From: Fidelibacterota bacterium
Lineage (GTDB): Bacteria > Pseudomonadota > Alphaproteobacteria > Rhodospirillales > Rhodospirillaceae
DNA length: 64,000 nucleotides
Direction: 5' to 3'
Assembly (NCBI GenBank): GCA_947475895.1
Contig: CANJMF010000001.1
Location: 62,001-126,000 of the forward strand
Shown here: positions 49,952 through 59,301 of the stretch, one piece after another
Numbering within the stretch: the first letter of the stretch is position 1
How the letters are laid out: the number at the start of each line of letters is the position of its first letter
Program-made: the position numbers and the translations under genes
The notes under the pieces: generated by a model
What the model saw: the letters and a program-made list of their open reading frames with translations, nothing else
Database searches by the model: none
Told to the model about the DNA's origin: nothing

Positions 49952-50277
49952 GATCGAACCATTCGGCAGTTAACGTATTGTATAATAAAGGATTTCCCGC
50001 GCGATTGACCCTCGCAGAACGCCCCCCTTTTCAAGTACTTACCCACCTTCAGGCTCCGAAGTCAACGAACGGACGCACATGCGAGAAACACCAAGTTGCA
50101 TGCCGGGCGAGTCTCTTCCCTCACGTATACGCTGCGTTTGCCATTCTCCCGACGCATCGTCGCCTCATCTCGCCACAATCGCTGCGTTTACCCCCTACGA
50201 CCGCAAGCTGTTTTTGCGTTGTCACTGTTGCTTGCGTGCACCGAGATTTCTCAGTTCACACATATGTGGAGGCTCTC
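49952..50277. other. 326-base divergent regulatory region between sdhC and the Gly/Ala-rich protein gene
   Basis: No gene is supported here. TATAATAAAG at 49981-49990 is the most AT-rich spot; read leftwards (TTTATTATA) it lies about 30 bases before the sdhC start and could be a -10 region, but no matching -35 is clear. The frame of the downstream gene is open across most of the gap, without similarity or a ribosome site. Confidence 0.45.
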
Positions 50278-50832
50278 ATGTTGAAGACCATTTTGTTGAG
50301 TACAGCGATTGTTGCGATGGCCGCCGGTTCAGCGAATGCTCAATTGTTGGGTGGTAGCGGCGGCGCTGGCGGCGGCATCGGCGGTAGCGCCGGCGGACTT
50401 GGTGCCGGGCTTGGCGGTACGGGTTCGGCGGCTGGTTCCCTGGACCGCAGCGGCGCGGACTTGTCGGGCACGGCCCGCACGACGGGACGCGTAACCGCCG
50501 ACACCGACGGCCTAAAAAACACAGCCAGGGCGACGAAGGATACGACCAAAGAAACCGCCAAGGCTGCGCGCCAGAAGACTTCGGCCACGGCGCGGTACGG
50601 CGCTGACACAGCCGCGAGCAAAGCCGACGCAGCTGCGCGCACAGGCTCTGCCGCCGCCGGTTCAGCGGCTGGTACCGTGAACGGAACCGCGGCCGATACG
50701 TCGGTTGGCGCCAGCACAAACGGTGCCAACGGCAACGGTTCTGTTGGTGCGAACACCAGCGGCGCCAATGCGAGCGGATCGGTGGGTACGCCCAACGCTA
50801 ATGTATCGGGCAGCGGCGCGATCAACCGCTAA
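50278..50832 (+). CDS. Gly/Ala/Ser/Thr-rich secreted protein
   Basis: A 184-residue exported protein of unknown function. Signal peptide MLKTILLSTAIVAMAAGSANA, a Gly-rich stretch (about 23-48), a charged Lys/Thr/Ala-rich middle likely to form an amphipathic helix (about 75-115, DTTKETAKAARQKTSATARY), and a low-complexity Ser/Gly/Asn C-terminus with repeated NGANGNGSVGAN-like units. The ribosome site GTGGAGG is well placed before ATG 50278. The composition suggests a cell-surface or periplasmic structural protein. It ends before a bidirectional terminator. Confidence 0.75.
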   Translation: MLKTILLSTAIVAMAAGSANAQLLGGSGGAGGGIGGSAGGLGAGLGGTGSAAGSLDRSGADLSGTARTTGRVTADTDGLKNTARATKDTTKETAKAARQKTSATARYGADTAASKADAAARTGSAAAGSAAGTVNGTAADTSVGASTNGANGNGSVGANTSGANASGSVGTPNANVSGSGAINR

Positions 50833-50853
50833 TCTACTTTTTTTGTTGGTGAG

Positions 50854-50884
50854 ACGCCGCTGCCCCCCAGGCGGCGGCGTTTTG
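50854..50884. terminator. Terminator after the Gly/Ala-rich gene
   Basis: ACGCCGC (50854-50860) pairs with GCGGCGT (50874-50880), followed by TTTGCTTT. It sits between convergent stops (50832 and 50887) and can serve both. Confidence 0.75.
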
Positions 50885-50886
50885 CT

Positions 50887-51771
50887 TTAGAGCGCGGCAA
50901 TGGCCGCAGCGTGCGCCAGTAAGCGCTCGGCTTCCAACACATGAAGCCCTTCTACGAGACGCCCATCCACGAGCGTCACGCCTTGGCCTTTCGCCATCGC
51001 TTCCGTATGCGCGGCAACGATGCGCCGCGCGCGATCGATCTCGGACGCCGAAGGTGCGAAGGCAATATTCGCGGCCTCGATTTGCTTCGGATGAATAAGC
51101 GTCTTGCCGTCGAATCCCAAGTCGCGCCCCTGACGGCAGGCGTGTTCAAGTCCCGGTTCATCGTTGAGGTCGAGATGAACGCCGTCGAGAATAGCGATGC
51201 CGGCCGCACGCGCGGCCAACACACAGTGTTGAAGTGCGTGCATCATCGGCCAACGATCGGCCGGATGTGCGCAGTGGAGATCCTTTGCAAGATCGTTGGT
51301 GCCGACGATCAGCCCCGCGAGGCGCGGGCACGCGCGGGCAATGGCAGCCGCGTCCAGAACCGCTTGCGGCGACTCAATCATGGCAAAGAGCGCGAGCGAT
51401 GCCGGCGCGCCAGCGTCGTGTAACATCGCGTCGACACGCTGCACGTCGGCGGCATTTTGTGTTTTCGGAATCACGACGCCGTCCACGCCGGAACGCGCGG
51501 CCGCGAAAATGTCGTCGCGGGCCCAAGCGGTATCGAGGGCATTGGTACGAATCAGGATTTCGCGCACACCGTAGGCTTTAGATTGCACGGCTGTGACAGC
51601 GGCCGCGCGCGCGTCGGCCTTTGCATCGGGTGCTACGGCGTCTTCCAAATCAAAAATGTAACTGTCGGCGCGAAGCGTTTTGGCTTTCTCTAAGGCCTTC
51701 GAATTCGACGCCGGCATATAGAGCACGCTGCGGCGCGGGCGCGCACCGGTTGCCATAATTGAGGCCGACAT
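50887..51771 (-). CDS. CitE/malyl-CoA lyase-like CoA ester lyase (HpcH/HpaI aldolase family)
   Basis: A 294-residue TIM-barrel lyase. RSVLYMPASNSKALEKA, the Mg-binding DLEDAVAPDAK, the FAMIESPQAVLD region with a metal-ligand glutamate, LIVGTNDLAKDL, and GKTLIHPKQIEAAN are the family landmarks. Members cleave (S)-citramalyl-, malyl- or beta-methylmalyl-CoA; no citrate lyase alpha or gamma genes are near, so a stand-alone citramalyl/malyl-CoA lyase is more likely than citrate lyase. ATG 51771 has AGGGA 7 bases upstream; the frame stays open to 52131, antisense to the LysE gene, which I discount. Confidence 0.85.
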   Translation of the reverse strand: MSASIMATGARPRRSVLYMPASNSKALEKAKTLRADSYIFDLEDAVAPDAKADARAAAVTAVQSKAYGVREILIRTNALDTAWARDDIFAAARSGVDGVVIPKTQNAADVQRVDAMLHDAGAPASLALFAMIESPQAVLDAAAIARACPRLAGLIVGTNDLAKDLHCAHPADRWPMMHALQHCVLAARAAGIAILDGVHLDLNDEPGLEHACRQGRDLGFDGKTLIHPKQIEAANIAFAPSASEIDRARRIVAAHTEAMAKGQGVTLVDGRLVEGLHVLEAERLLAHAAAIAAL

Positions 51772-51934
51772 CGACAAATCCCTGCGCGCGAATGAGCAAT
51801 CTGAGTGGTGATAACCAAAGGCTTGCAACCGGTCCAGCGCGGTGAAGTTCTTAAGGGCCGTTGTCAAGTCTTGCCCCTCGGTCGAGAAACAGTGTACGAG
51901 GCATAAAGTCTTCCAACCGTTAACCTTTGGCGCC

Positions 51935-52579
51935 ATGAATTTTGCGTTTCTGGACTTAGCCTTCGTGCGCGGACTCGTGGCTGGTTTCGCACTGGCGGCG
52001 CCTGTCGGTCCCGTTGCGATGTTGTGCGTGCGCCGGGCTTTGACGCGCGGGCGTACACAGGCCTTCATCGCGGGCCTCGGCGCCGCGGCAGCCGACATGA
52101 TCTTTGGCGCTGTCGCGGGATTGGGAATCACCGTCGTCGATGTTTTCGTTGAAGATCATCAGACTGCCATCGGCCTCATCGGCGGCACGATCGTTTTGGT
52201 GATCGGGCTTGCGACCTATCGCACGCCAATTCCGGCAACCAACGCCGGAGTCAAAACTGAGAGCGTGCGTCGCGACGTCGTTGCCGCGTTCTCGATGGCC
52301 ATCACGAACCCCGCGACCATGGGCGCGGCCGCCGGTTTGTTCGCGGCTTTTGGGCCGATCAATATGAAAGCGTCGCCGGGCTCGGCGTTTTGGCTCGTCG
52401 CGGGCGTTTTTCTTGGATCGGCGCTTTGGTGGGGAATCCTTGTGACCACCGTCGGATCTTTGCGCGGTGGAATTCTCGCCCGCGGTTTTTCACGCTTGAA
52501 CCGCATCTCCGGAACTGTGATTACGGCATCGGGCATCGCGGTGCTCGCAATCGTTATTATGCGAGCACTCGCGAACTAA
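51935..52579 (+). CDS. LysE family translocator
   Basis: A 214-residue inner-membrane exporter of the LysE/RhtB superfamily with about six transmembrane helices. The N-terminal helix with FALAAPVGPVAMLCVRRAL is the family signature, and SMAITNPATMGAAAGLFAAFG is the conserved central helix. It probably exports an amino acid or related metabolite. ATG 51935 begins just before the first helix; no strong ribosome site is visible. Confidence 0.85.
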   Translation: MNFAFLDLAFVRGLVAGFALAAPVGPVAMLCVRRALTRGRTQAFIAGLGAAAADMIFGAVAGLGITVVDVFVEDHQTAIGLIGGTIVLVIGLATYRTPIPATNAGVKTESVRRDVVAAFSMAITNPATMGAAAGLFAAFGPINMKASPGSAFWLVAGVFLGSALWWGILVTTVGSLRGGILARGFSRLNRISGTVITASGIAVLAIVIMRALAN

Positions 52580-52599
52580 CCTGAAGCCTGACAATCGTC

Positions 52600-53661
52600 T
52601 CAGCCGACGCTGAGATATTCCTTCACGAGAACTTCCGCGATCTGCACGGCATTGAGGGCCGCACCTTTGCGCAGGTTGTCGGACACGCACCAGAACGACA
52701 GGCCGTTATCGACCGTCGGATCGGAGCGGATACGCGACACATACACGGCGTCTTCGCCGGCCACTTCCGCAGGCGTTGCATAGCCTTCATCGGCGCGGTG
52801 ATCGACAACCGCTATCCCCGGCGCATTAGACAGGATGCGGCGCGCTTCTGTGTCTGAGATCGGGCGTTCGCATTCAATGTTCACGTACTCGGCGTGTCCA
52901 ATGAATGTGGGAACGCGCGCGCAGTTGGCATGCACCTTGATCGTTGCATCGAGAATCTTTTTGGTCTCGACGACCATCTTCCATTCTTCCTTGGTCTCGC
53001 CGCCATCGAGGAATACGTCGATGTGCGGAATGACGTTGAAGGCGATCTGCTTGGTGAACAGCGATTTGGTTTCCGACGCCGGTTGGTTGGCGTAGATGCC
53101 CTTCGTCTGATTGAAAAGCTCGTCCATCGCAGCCTTGCCTTTGCCCGAGGTCGACTGATAGGTCGACACGATAACGCGCGTGATTTTGAACGCGTCGTGC
53201 AGCGGCTTCAGCGCCGTCACCATCTGAATGGTCGAGCAGTTGGGATTGGCGATGATGCCTTTCTTCTTATAACGCGCGATTGCTTCCGGATTTACTTCCG
53301 GCACGACCAGCGGAACATCAGGGTCCATGCGAAAGTGCGAGGTGTTATCGATCACGACGCAGCCGGCAGCAGCAGCACGCGGGCTGTGGATGGCAGATAC
53401 CTTGGCACCCGGAGATGACAAGGCAATATCGACGCCCTTGAAGTCGAACGTTTCAAGATTTTGCACTTTCAAGACTTCATCGTCGCCGAACGACACTTCG
53501 GCACCGACCGAGCGCTGCGACGCGAGGGCATAAATCTTCGACACCGGGAATTTTCGATCCCAGAGCGTTTGCAAAATCTCGCGGCCGACGTTGCCGGTGG
53601 CGCCAATGACGGCGACGGAATAGCCGTCGCGGCGGGAGGGGGTGCGGGAGGTATCGGGCAT
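52600..53661 (-). CDS. asd: Aspartate-semialdehyde dehydrogenase
   Basis: Reduces aspartyl phosphate to aspartate semialdehyde, the branch point to lysine/DAP, threonine and methionine; dapD and dapE of the DAP branch begin this window. In the 353-residue product GATGNVG at 20-26 binds NADP, C142 in ANPNCSTIQ is the nucleophile, and RVPTFIGHAEYVN holds the substrate-binding Arg and catalytic His. ATG 53661 is chosen; the frame runs further upstream through a tandem DNA repeat that is not protein-like. Confidence 0.97.
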   Translation of the reverse strand: MPDTSRTPSRRDGYSVAVIGATGNVGREILQTLWDRKFPVSKIYALASQRSVGAEVSFGDDEVLKVQNLETFDFKGVDIALSSPGAKVSAIHSPRAAAAGCVVIDNTSHFRMDPDVPLVVPEVNPEAIARYKKKGIIANPNCSTIQMVTALKPLHDAFKITRVIVSTYQSTSGKGKAAMDELFNQTKGIYANQPASETKSLFTKQIAFNVIPHIDVFLDGGETKEEWKMVVETKKILDATIKVHANCARVPTFIGHAEYVNIECERPISDTEARRILSNAPGIAVVDHRADEGYATPAEVAGEDAVYVSRIRSDPTVDNGLSFWCVSDNLRKGAALNAVQIAEVLVKEYLSVG

Positions 53662-53670
53662 AGCGTTAAT

Positions 53671-53701
53671 CCAAATTTTAAGCGGGCCAAATTTTAAGCG
53701 G
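53671..53701. repeat. Tandem 16-bp direct repeat directly upstream of asd
   Basis: CCAAATTTTAAGCGG occurs at 53671-53685 and again at 53687-53701, a period of 16. Read leftwards it is two copies of CCGCTTAAAATTTGG beginning 10 bases before the asd ATG. The AT-rich core could contain a -10-like element or operator; it occupies the place of the asd ribosome site region. Confidence 0.6.
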
Positions 53702-53813
53702 TCCGGTCTTGTGGTCGCGCAACCGCGCGGCAAAAGGGCTTGGGGGACCTGAAAAGGTGCGGCAAACTACGCTTGGCCGCTTCCGAAAGCAAGATTACAG
53801 CGAGGTTCGAACG

Positions 53814-54146
53814 GTGCCAGACCGCCTAACAACCTACCGCGAATTTTGGCCGTTTTACCTGCGTGAACACCGCAAGCCGGCGACGCGCGCGCTTCACTAT
53901 ATCGGCACCACGCTCGCGCTTTTTTTTGTTTTGGCCGGGGTGTTGGCGGATCGCTGGGCATTCCTAGCGGTGCCGATCGCGGGGTACGCCTTCGCCTGGG
54001 GCGCGCACGGATTTGTCGAGCGCAACCGGCCCGCCACATTCACGTATCCGTGGTGGTCGCTGATCAGCGATTTCAGGATGTATTGTTTGTTCGTAACCGG
54101 CCGCTTGCACACCCACCTTCAAGCGGCGGGCGTTCACAAAACTTAA
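53814..54146 (+). CDS. DUF962/Mpo1-like membrane protein
   Basis: A 110-residue protein with [25 protein letters not shown] at its start (DUF962 block), two hydrophobic helices (about 38-75, [18 protein letters not shown] and [15 protein letters not shown]) and a [14 protein letters not shown] segment. Yeast Mpo1 in this family is a dioxygenase for 2-hydroxy fatty acids; bacterial members are uncharacterised. GTG 53814 has GAGG 8 bases upstream. Its 3' end overlaps the convergent octapeptide-repeat gene by 4 bases. Confidence 0.8.
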   Translation: MPDRLTTYREFWPFYLREHRKPATRALHYIGTTLALFFVLAGVLADRWAFLAVPIAGYAFAWGAHGFVERNRPATFTYPWWSLISDFRMYCLFVTGRLHTHLQAAGVHKT

Positions 54147-55861
54147 AGCGCCGCCACTTGCGCCGGCGTCATGGCCGCAATCTGCCCGGAGGTAAAGGCC
54201 GCCGTTTGCGTACTGGTCATGGCGGTGAGCGCCGCGACCGATAAGGCCGGAATCTGCGTCGTCGTATTGAATTGGGGAATATCGACCACCTCAAGTCCGA
54301 GCGCTTGGGTATCCGAGAATGACGCAATGACCGTGGCGGTGAGTGCGCCGATTTGAGCTGCAGTGAGTGCTCCGACTTGCGTCGCCTTGTAACCAGCAAA
54401 CTGCGCCACCGTAAGATCGGCAATGTCAGAAAGGTTGAGACTGGCAATTTGCGGGCCCGTGAGTACCGCGAGTTGTGTGTCGGTGATTCCGCGGAACTGA
54501 ACCGTCGTTAATGCGGCCAGGCTGGTTGTCGACAGCGCCTTGAACTGCGTTGTCTCCAGCGACTGAAGTTGCGTGGACGTGAGGGCCGCAACAAAATTTT
54601 GATACACTTGCGTCAATCGGCCGGCGGCGAAACCATCAAGCTGCGTGATCGCGAGGCCCGCGACCTGACCGGCGTTGAGTGCGTTCAATTGATCCGGCGA
54701 CAGGGCGCCAAGCTGCGTGCCCGTAAAGCCCGTCAGCTGGCTGGTGGTCAGCGCGGCCATATTCGATAAAGAAATTCCGCTGAGTTGTGCAGGCAGCAGA
54801 CCATGAAGTTGATCCGACGTCAGCGCGACAAAGTGCGCGGCATCGAGGCCATTGAGCTGTGCGGACTTTAGGCCATCAAGCTGCGTCGTGAGGAGACCGC
54901 CCACTTGCGCGGTCGTCATTGAGTTCAGCAAGGCAACGGACAAGCCGGCGAGCTGCGTGGACTTGAGGCCGGCGAGCTGCGTGGTGTCCATGCTCGCGAA
55001 CCCTTGCGCCGTGAAGGCGTTGAGTTGCGCGATCGTCAGTCCACCGATCTGCGACGAACGCAAACCGCTGATCTGCCCGGTTGAGAGGGCGGAAACGGTC
55101 GCCGCCGAAAGCTTGTCGAGCTGCAGCGTCGTTAAGCCGGTGATTTGCGTCGAGGAAAGGGCGCCAAACAAGGCGGCGCTGAGTTGGGTGAAGTGAGTCG
55201 TCTTGAGGCCATCCAGCTGCGCGTTCGTCAGCGAATTGATGTCGCTGGTCGTCATTGCATTCAACTGCACGGTGGTGAGGACGCCGAGCTGCACGGACCG
55301 AAGGCCGCTCAATTGCAAGGTCGTCATGATGCCGATTTCGGCGACGCTAAGACCGCGTGTTTGCGTAATCGTAAGGCCCGACAACTGACTGGCCGTCATG
55401 GCGCTAAACGTCGCCTGCGACAGAGAGCCAAGCTGCGGAGCGCGAAACGTTTTGAGCTGTGCGTTCGTGAGGCCGGAGAAATTGGCGGTCGACAACGCAT
55501 CGAACGTTGCCGCCGTCAGCCCGGTAATTTGCGTCGCCTTTAGACCCGATATCTGGGCGGCGGTCATGGAATTTATTTGCGTGAACGGCAAGTTGTTCAA
55601 CTGACCGACGGTGAGAGCGCCAATCTGCGTGGACGAGAACCCGGCAAACTGCGCCGTGGTCATCGTGGAGAACTTGGCGGCGCTGATCGCTTTCACTTGA
55701 GTCGCGGTGAACGCCGTGAGCTGCCCACCCGAAAACAGCGTGAATTGGTTCGGCGATAAATAGCCGATTTCAGCCGCCGAGAATTTCGAAAGCTGGGCAT
55801 TACTGAAGCCCTGAAGCTGGGCCGTCGTCAGCGCGGCAATTTGAGCGGCCGAGTACGTCAT
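54143..55861 (-). CDS. Octapeptide-repeat protein, about 68 tandem eight-residue units
   Basis: A 572-residue protein built almost wholly of one repeat. After MTYSAAQ, residues 8-519 divide into exactly 64 octads of the form [LIFV]xx[LFM][STK]xx[QNE], for example [32 protein letters not shown]. Residues 520-536 form one 17-residue irregular stretch (a one-residue phase slip, [13 protein letters not shown]), then four more octads and VAAL end the protein. Each unit has an S/T-x-x-Q helix-capping-box pattern with two hydrophobics three apart, so a solenoid of very short turns is plausible; a beta-solenoid cannot be excluded. No cysteines, no signal peptide, almost no charge: Lys/Arg is confined to a few units. 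It has no visible secretion partner. The octad is not one of the common named repeat classes; I recall similar LTxxQ repeats in uncharacterised proteobacterial proteins. The upstream 227 bases contain a palindrome and an AT-rich candidate promoter. Confidence 0.85.
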   Translation of the reverse strand: MTYSAAQIAALTTAQLQGFSNAQLSKFSAAEIGYLSPNQFTLFSGGQLTAFTATQVKAISAAKFSTMTTAQFAGFSSTQIGALTVGQLNNLPFTQINSMTAAQISGLKATQITGLTAATFDALSTANFSGLTNAQLKTFRAPQLGSLSQATFSAMTASQLSGLTITQTRGLSVAEIGIMTTLQLSGLRSVQLGVLTTVQLNAMTTSDINSLTNAQLDGLKTTHFTQLSAALFGALSSTQITGLTTLQLDKLSAATVSALSTGQISGLRSSQIGGLTIAQLNAFTAQGFASMDTTQLAGLKSTQLAGLSVALLNSMTTAQVGGLLTTQLDGLKSAQLNGLDAAHFVALTSDQLHGLLPAQLSGISLSNMAALTTSQLTGFTGTQLGALSPDQLNALNAGQVAGLAITQLDGFAAGRLTQVYQNFVAALTSTQLQSLETTQFKALSTTSLAALTTVQFRGITDTQLAVLTGPQIASLNLSDIADLTVAQFAGYKATQVGALTAAQIGALTATVIASFSDTQALGLEVVDIPQFNTTTQIPALSVAALTAMTSTQTAAFTSGQIAAMTPAQVAAL

Positions 55862-56088
55862 GGCGCGATACCCACGGGAATGACGTTTGATGATTCGAAA
55901 AGAGAGATGCAGAACGCAGGCATCTGCGGTGCGGCGGTCAGCTTAGAGAGCCGTAGCATTCGATACTCTCCATTCTGGAGTCGTGGTGATTGGGCGTTCG
56001 GCCCTCACTTACGCGCAAAGGTTTAAACTAAGTTGGCGAGATCGCCAAGAAGTAGAATATAACCCTCTGATTTTGTTACATATTCTTC
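55862..56088 (-). promoter_or_regulatory. Upstream region of the octapeptide-repeat gene with a 16-bp palindrome
   Basis: TTGGCGA (56033-56039), GA, TCGCCAA (56042-56048) is a perfect palindrome with a 2-base centre, too tight for a hairpin and typical of a dimeric-regulator operator. On the leftward strand TATATT (56061-56056) lies just upstream and could be a -10 box, placing the transcription start inside or beside the palindrome. Nothing else in this gap resembles a gene. The leuB stop is at 56089 on the same strand, so the palindrome might alternatively belong to the leuB 3' end. Confidence 0.4.
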
Positions 56089-57201
56089 TTAGGATTTTGC
56101 CAAGCGGTCGAGTTCCTTCACGACAGCGTCACCCATGGCCGTCGTTCCAACGGTTGGTTGACCTTGTTCGGCGATATCGGCCGTGCGGATTCCCGAGGCC
56201 AGAACACTGTGGACCGCCTTTTCCAAGAGGTCGGCGTTGGCGGCCATATTGAATGAGTATCGCAGCATCATGGCGAAGGAGAGGATCATGGCCAGCGGAT
56301 TGGCGATGCCTTTGCCGGCGATGTCGGGGGCCGAACCGTGGATCGGCTCGTAAAGCGCCGCCTGGCGGCCGGACGAATCGGCCGCGCCAAGACTGGCGGA
56401 CGGCAACATGCCGAGTGAGCCGGTAAGCATCGAAGCCAAATCCGAGAGCAAATCGCCGAACAGGTTATCGGTGACGATGACATCGAAGCGCCCAGGTGCG
56501 CGCACGAGCTGCATCGCGCAGTTATCGGCATACATGTGTGTGAGTTCGACGTCTTTATATTCCGCGGCATGCAGCTTGGTCATTTCTTCGCGCCACAAGA
56601 CGCCGCTTTCCATGACGTTGGCTTTTTCAACCGAGCAGACACGGCCTTTGCGTTTGCGCGCAAGCTCGAACGCCACGCGGCCGATGCGCACGATTTCCGA
56701 CGTGGTGTAGCTTTGCGTGTTGAAGCCACGGCGTTCGCCGTTGGGCAGCGTTTCGATGCCGCGCGGTTCGCCGAAGTAAACGCCGCCGATCAGCTCGCGC
56801 ACGATCATGATGTCGAGGCCTTTGACGAGCTCCAGCTTCAGCGCGGATGCGGCGGCGAGCGCATCGAATACGTGCGCGGGACGCAAGTTGGCGAACAGGC
56901 CCAGTTCTTTGCGGATGCGCAGTAGGCCAGCCTCGGGGCGCTTGTCGTAGGAAACAGTGTCCCACTTCGGACCGCCGATACAGGCGAGTAGGACGGCGTC
57001 GGCCTTCTTGGCCTGCGCAACAGTTTCGTCCGTAAGCGGGATGCCGTGCACATCGTAAGACGCGCCGCCAATGAGGCCTTCGGTAATGTTGAATGTGGCG
57101 CGGCCGGTGGACTGGAACCAGTCGATCACTTTGCGCGTGGCGGGCGTGACTTCGGACCCAATGCCGTCGCCGGGCAGGAGCAGAAGTGTGGGGGTGCTCA
57201 T
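56089..57201 (-). CDS. leuB: 3-isopropylmalate dehydrogenase
   Basis: A 370-residue NAD-dependent oxidative decarboxylase of leucine synthesis. [11 protein letters not shown] at the N-terminus, [16 protein letters not shown], the substrate-binding [43 protein letters not shown] and [23 protein letters not shown] are diagnostic. Final gene of leuC-leuD-leuB, 20 bases after leuD. Confidence 0.98.
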   Translation of the reverse strand: MSTPTLLLLPGDGIGSEVTPATRKVIDWFQSTGRATFNITEGLIGGASYDVHGIPLTDETVAQAKKADAVLLACIGGPKWDTVSYDKRPEAGLLRIRKELGLFANLRPAHVFDALAAASALKLELVKGLDIMIVRELIGGVYFGEPRGIETLPNGERRGFNTQSYTTSEIVRIGRVAFELARKRKGRVCSVEKANVMESGVLWREEMTKLHAAEYKDVELTHMYADNCAMQLVRAPGRFDVIVTDNLFGDLLSDLASMLTGSLGMLPSASLGAADSSGRQAALYEPIHGSAPDIAGKGIANPLAMILSFAMMLRYSFNMAANADLLEKAVHSVLASGIRTADIAEQGQPTVGTTAMGDAVVKELDRLAKS

Positions 57202-57221
57202 GTGGATCCTCGGTGGTTGAA

Positions 57222-57839
57222 TTATGCAGAGAGCCAGGGCTGTTCGCGCCGTTGTTTTTCTTCAAAAGATTTGATGTTACCGACATGGCGCAGCGTCAGC
57301 CCGATGTCGTCGAGACCGTTCAGAAGGTGGTTCCGCTTGGTGGCGTCGAGACCGAACTTCACCACCGACCCATCGGGAGCCGTGATGCTTTCGTGCTCGA
57401 GATCGATGGTAAATTCGCCGCCGGCGGTGTTGCCGCTTTCAGCTTTCGCGGCCAGGGCGTCGATCACATCTTGCGGCAGAACGATGCACAAGATTCCGTT
57501 TTTGAAACTGTTGCCGTAAAAAATATCGGCGAAGCTTGGCGCAATCACGCAACGAATGCCGAAGTCGATCAACGCCCACGGCGCATGCTCGCGCGATGAA
57601 CCGCAACCAAAGTTGGCGCCGGCGATGAGAATTTTTGCGTGGCGGAAGGGCGCTTTGTTCAAAATGAAGTCGGGCTTTTCCGCGCCCGAATCATCGTAGC
57701 GCATGGTCTTGAACAGACCCTTGCCAAGCCCTGTGCGTTTGATGGTTTTAAGAAAGGACGCCGGAATGATCATGTCGGTGTCGACATTGACCAACGGCAG
57801 AGGGGCGGCGACAGCTTTGAGAACGGTGAATTTTTCCAT
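57222..57839 (-). CDS. leuD: 3-isopropylmalate dehydratase small subunit
   Basis: Works with LeuC to isomerise 2- to 3-isopropylmalate. 205 residues from ATG 57839 (GTGGAG ribosome site): [20 protein letters not shown] and [17 protein letters not shown] are the family motifs. The frame extends upstream to 58052 into leuC, but the extra 71 residues are Arg/Ser-rich shadow sequence. Gap to leuC is 14 bases. Confidence 0.97.
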   Translation of the reverse strand: MEKFTVLKAVAAPLPLVNVDTDMIIPASFLKTIKRTGLGKGLFKTMRYDDSGAEKPDFILNKAPFRHAKILIAGANFGCGSSREHAPWALIDFGIRCVIAPSFADIFYGNSFKNGILCIVLPQDVIDALAAKAESGNTAGGEFTIDLEHESITAPDGSVVKFGLDATKRNHLLNGLDDIGLTLRHVGNIKSFEEKQRREQPWLSA

Positions 57840-57853
57840 GGCGCTACTCCACC

Positions 57854-59263
57854 TTAGACGAGCTTGCGAACATCGGTGAGATGACCGGTGATGGCCGCAG
57901 CGGCAGCCATCGCAGGACTTACAAGATGCGTACGCCCGCCTTTGCCTTGACGGCCTTCGAAGTTGCGATTGGATGTGGCGGCGCACCGTTCGCCCGGCTG
58001 AAGAACGTCGGGATTCATGCCCAGACACATGGAGCATCCCGGCTCGCGCCACTCAGCGCCCGCCGCGATGAAAATCTCGTCGAGGCCTTCTTCTTCGGCC
58101 TGATGCTTCACCAGACCGGAACCAGGCACGATCAACATGCCGACGCCGGATGCGATCTTCTTGCCCTTAAGCACGGCGGCAACTGCCCGCAAATCTTCGA
58201 TACGGCCGTTGGTGCACGAACCCACGAACACCTTGTCGACTTTGATCGTCTCGAGCGGCGCGCCTGCGGTGAGGCCCATGTAGTCGAGCGAGCGTTTGGC
58301 GGCGACCTTCTTCGCGTCGTCAGCGAAGCTTTTTGGATAGGGTACGGTGCCGGTGATCGGCAAAACGTCTTCCGGGCTTGTACCCCAAGTGACATGCGGG
58401 ACCAGGTCACTAACGGCGATGTGAACCTCTTTGTCGAAGGAAGCGCCGTCGTCTGTTTGCAGCGTGCGCCAATATCCCACCGCTTGTTCCCACGGGGCGG
58501 CTTTCGGCGCGTAGGCGCGGCCCTTTAAATAATCGAACGTCACCTGATCGGGCGCAATGAGCCCGGCGCGGGCACCGGCTTCGATGGACATATTGCAAAC
58601 CGTCATGCGGCCTTCCATGGAAAGATCGGTGAAGGCCGGACCGCGAAACTCGATGACATGACCGGTACCGCCGGACGTGCCGATTTTGCCGATGACCGCC
58701 AGAACCAAATCTTTTGCCGTCACACCGAGCGGCAGCTTGCCGTCGGCGATGACCGCCATGTTCCTGGATTTGCGAAGCGCCAAGGTTTGCGTCGCCAGGA
58801 CGTGTTCGACTTCGGACGTACCGATGCCGAACGCCAGCGCACCCAGCGCGCCGTGCGTGGACGTGTGCGAGTCACCGCAAACGACGGTCTTGCCGGGCTG
58901 CGTAAGGCCAAGCTCGGGCCCGATGATGTGCACGATGCCCTGGCGTACGTCGGACATGGGAATGTAGGGCACGCCGAAGTCGGCGCAGTTGCGCGCGAGT
59001 GTTTCGAGCTGCAGGCGGCCTTCGGGATCTTTGATTTCGCTGAAACGATCGGACGTGGTGGGCACGTTATGATCGGGCACCGCGAGGGTCTTTTCGGGCG
59101 CATGCACTTTGCGCTGAGTGGTGCGCAAGCCTTCGAAAGCCTGCGGCGACGTGACCTCGTGAACGAGATGGAGGTCGATATAAAGGAGCGCGTTTCCCGC
59201 AGCATCGCTGCTAACGACGTGGCTATCCCAGAGTTTGTCATAAAGCGTGCGGGGTTGGCTCAT
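57854..59263 (-). CDS. leuC: 3-isopropylmalate dehydratase large subunit
   Basis: The aconitase-fold subunit, 469 residues. Cluster cysteines lie in [13 protein letters not shown] and [46 protein letters not shown] is the long substrate-side signature (the first part is quoted by pieces, [18 protein letters not shown]). GGGAGGGA lies before ATG 59263, and two overlapping hairpins are immediately upstream. Confidence 0.97.
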   Translation of the reverse strand: MSQPRTLYDKLWDSHVVSSDAAGNALLYIDLHLVHEVTSPQAFEGLRTTQRKVHAPEKTLAVPDHNVPTTSDRFSEIKDPEGRLQLETLARNCADFGVPYIPMSDVRQGIVHIIGPELGLTQPGKTVVCGDSHTSTHGALGALAFGIGTSEVEHVLATQTLALRKSRNMAVIADGKLPLGVTAKDLVLAVIGKIGTSGGTGHVIEFRGPAFTDLSMEGRMTVCNMSIEAGARAGLIAPDQVTFDYLKGRAYAPKAAPWEQAVGYWRTLQTDDGASFDKEVHIAVSDLVPHVTWGTSPEDVLPITGTVPYPKSFADDAKKVAAKRSLDYMGLTAGAPLETIKVDKVFVGSCTNGRIEDLRAVAAVLKGKKIASGVGMLIVPGSGLVKHQAEEEGLDEIFIAAGAEWREPGCSMCLGMNPDVLQPGERCAATSNRNFEGRQGKGGRTHLVSPAMAAAAAITGHLTDVRKLV

Positions 59264-59280
59264 GTCGTCCCTCCCAGAAC

Positions 59281-59301
59281 GTATGCTCTAAAATAGCATA
59301 C
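59281..59301 (-). promoter_or_regulatory. Second hairpin upstream of leuC that competes with the rplS terminator
   Basis: GTATGCT (59281-59287) pairs with AGCATAC (59295-59301) around CTAAAAT. Its outer five bases (59297-59301) are the same ones that close the adjacent terminator hairpin, so only one of the two can form in an RNA. The start of leuC lies 18 bases downstream. This is the layout of an attenuator/antiterminator, though no leader peptide is seen. Confidence 0.45.

Noticed and set aside
49978-50277. A 100-residue N-terminal extension of the Gly/Ala-rich protein
   Set aside because: A clear signal peptide and ribosome site start at 50278; the upstream residues have no coding character.
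51772-52131. 120-residue N-terminal extension of the CitE-like lyase
   Set aside because: It is antisense to the LysE gene start, and all family motifs begin after MSASIM at 51771.
54143-55861. Octapeptide-repeat DNA as a CRISPR or satellite array
   Set aside because: The DNA units are too degenerate and have no spacers; periodicity is at the protein level and one open frame spans all of it.
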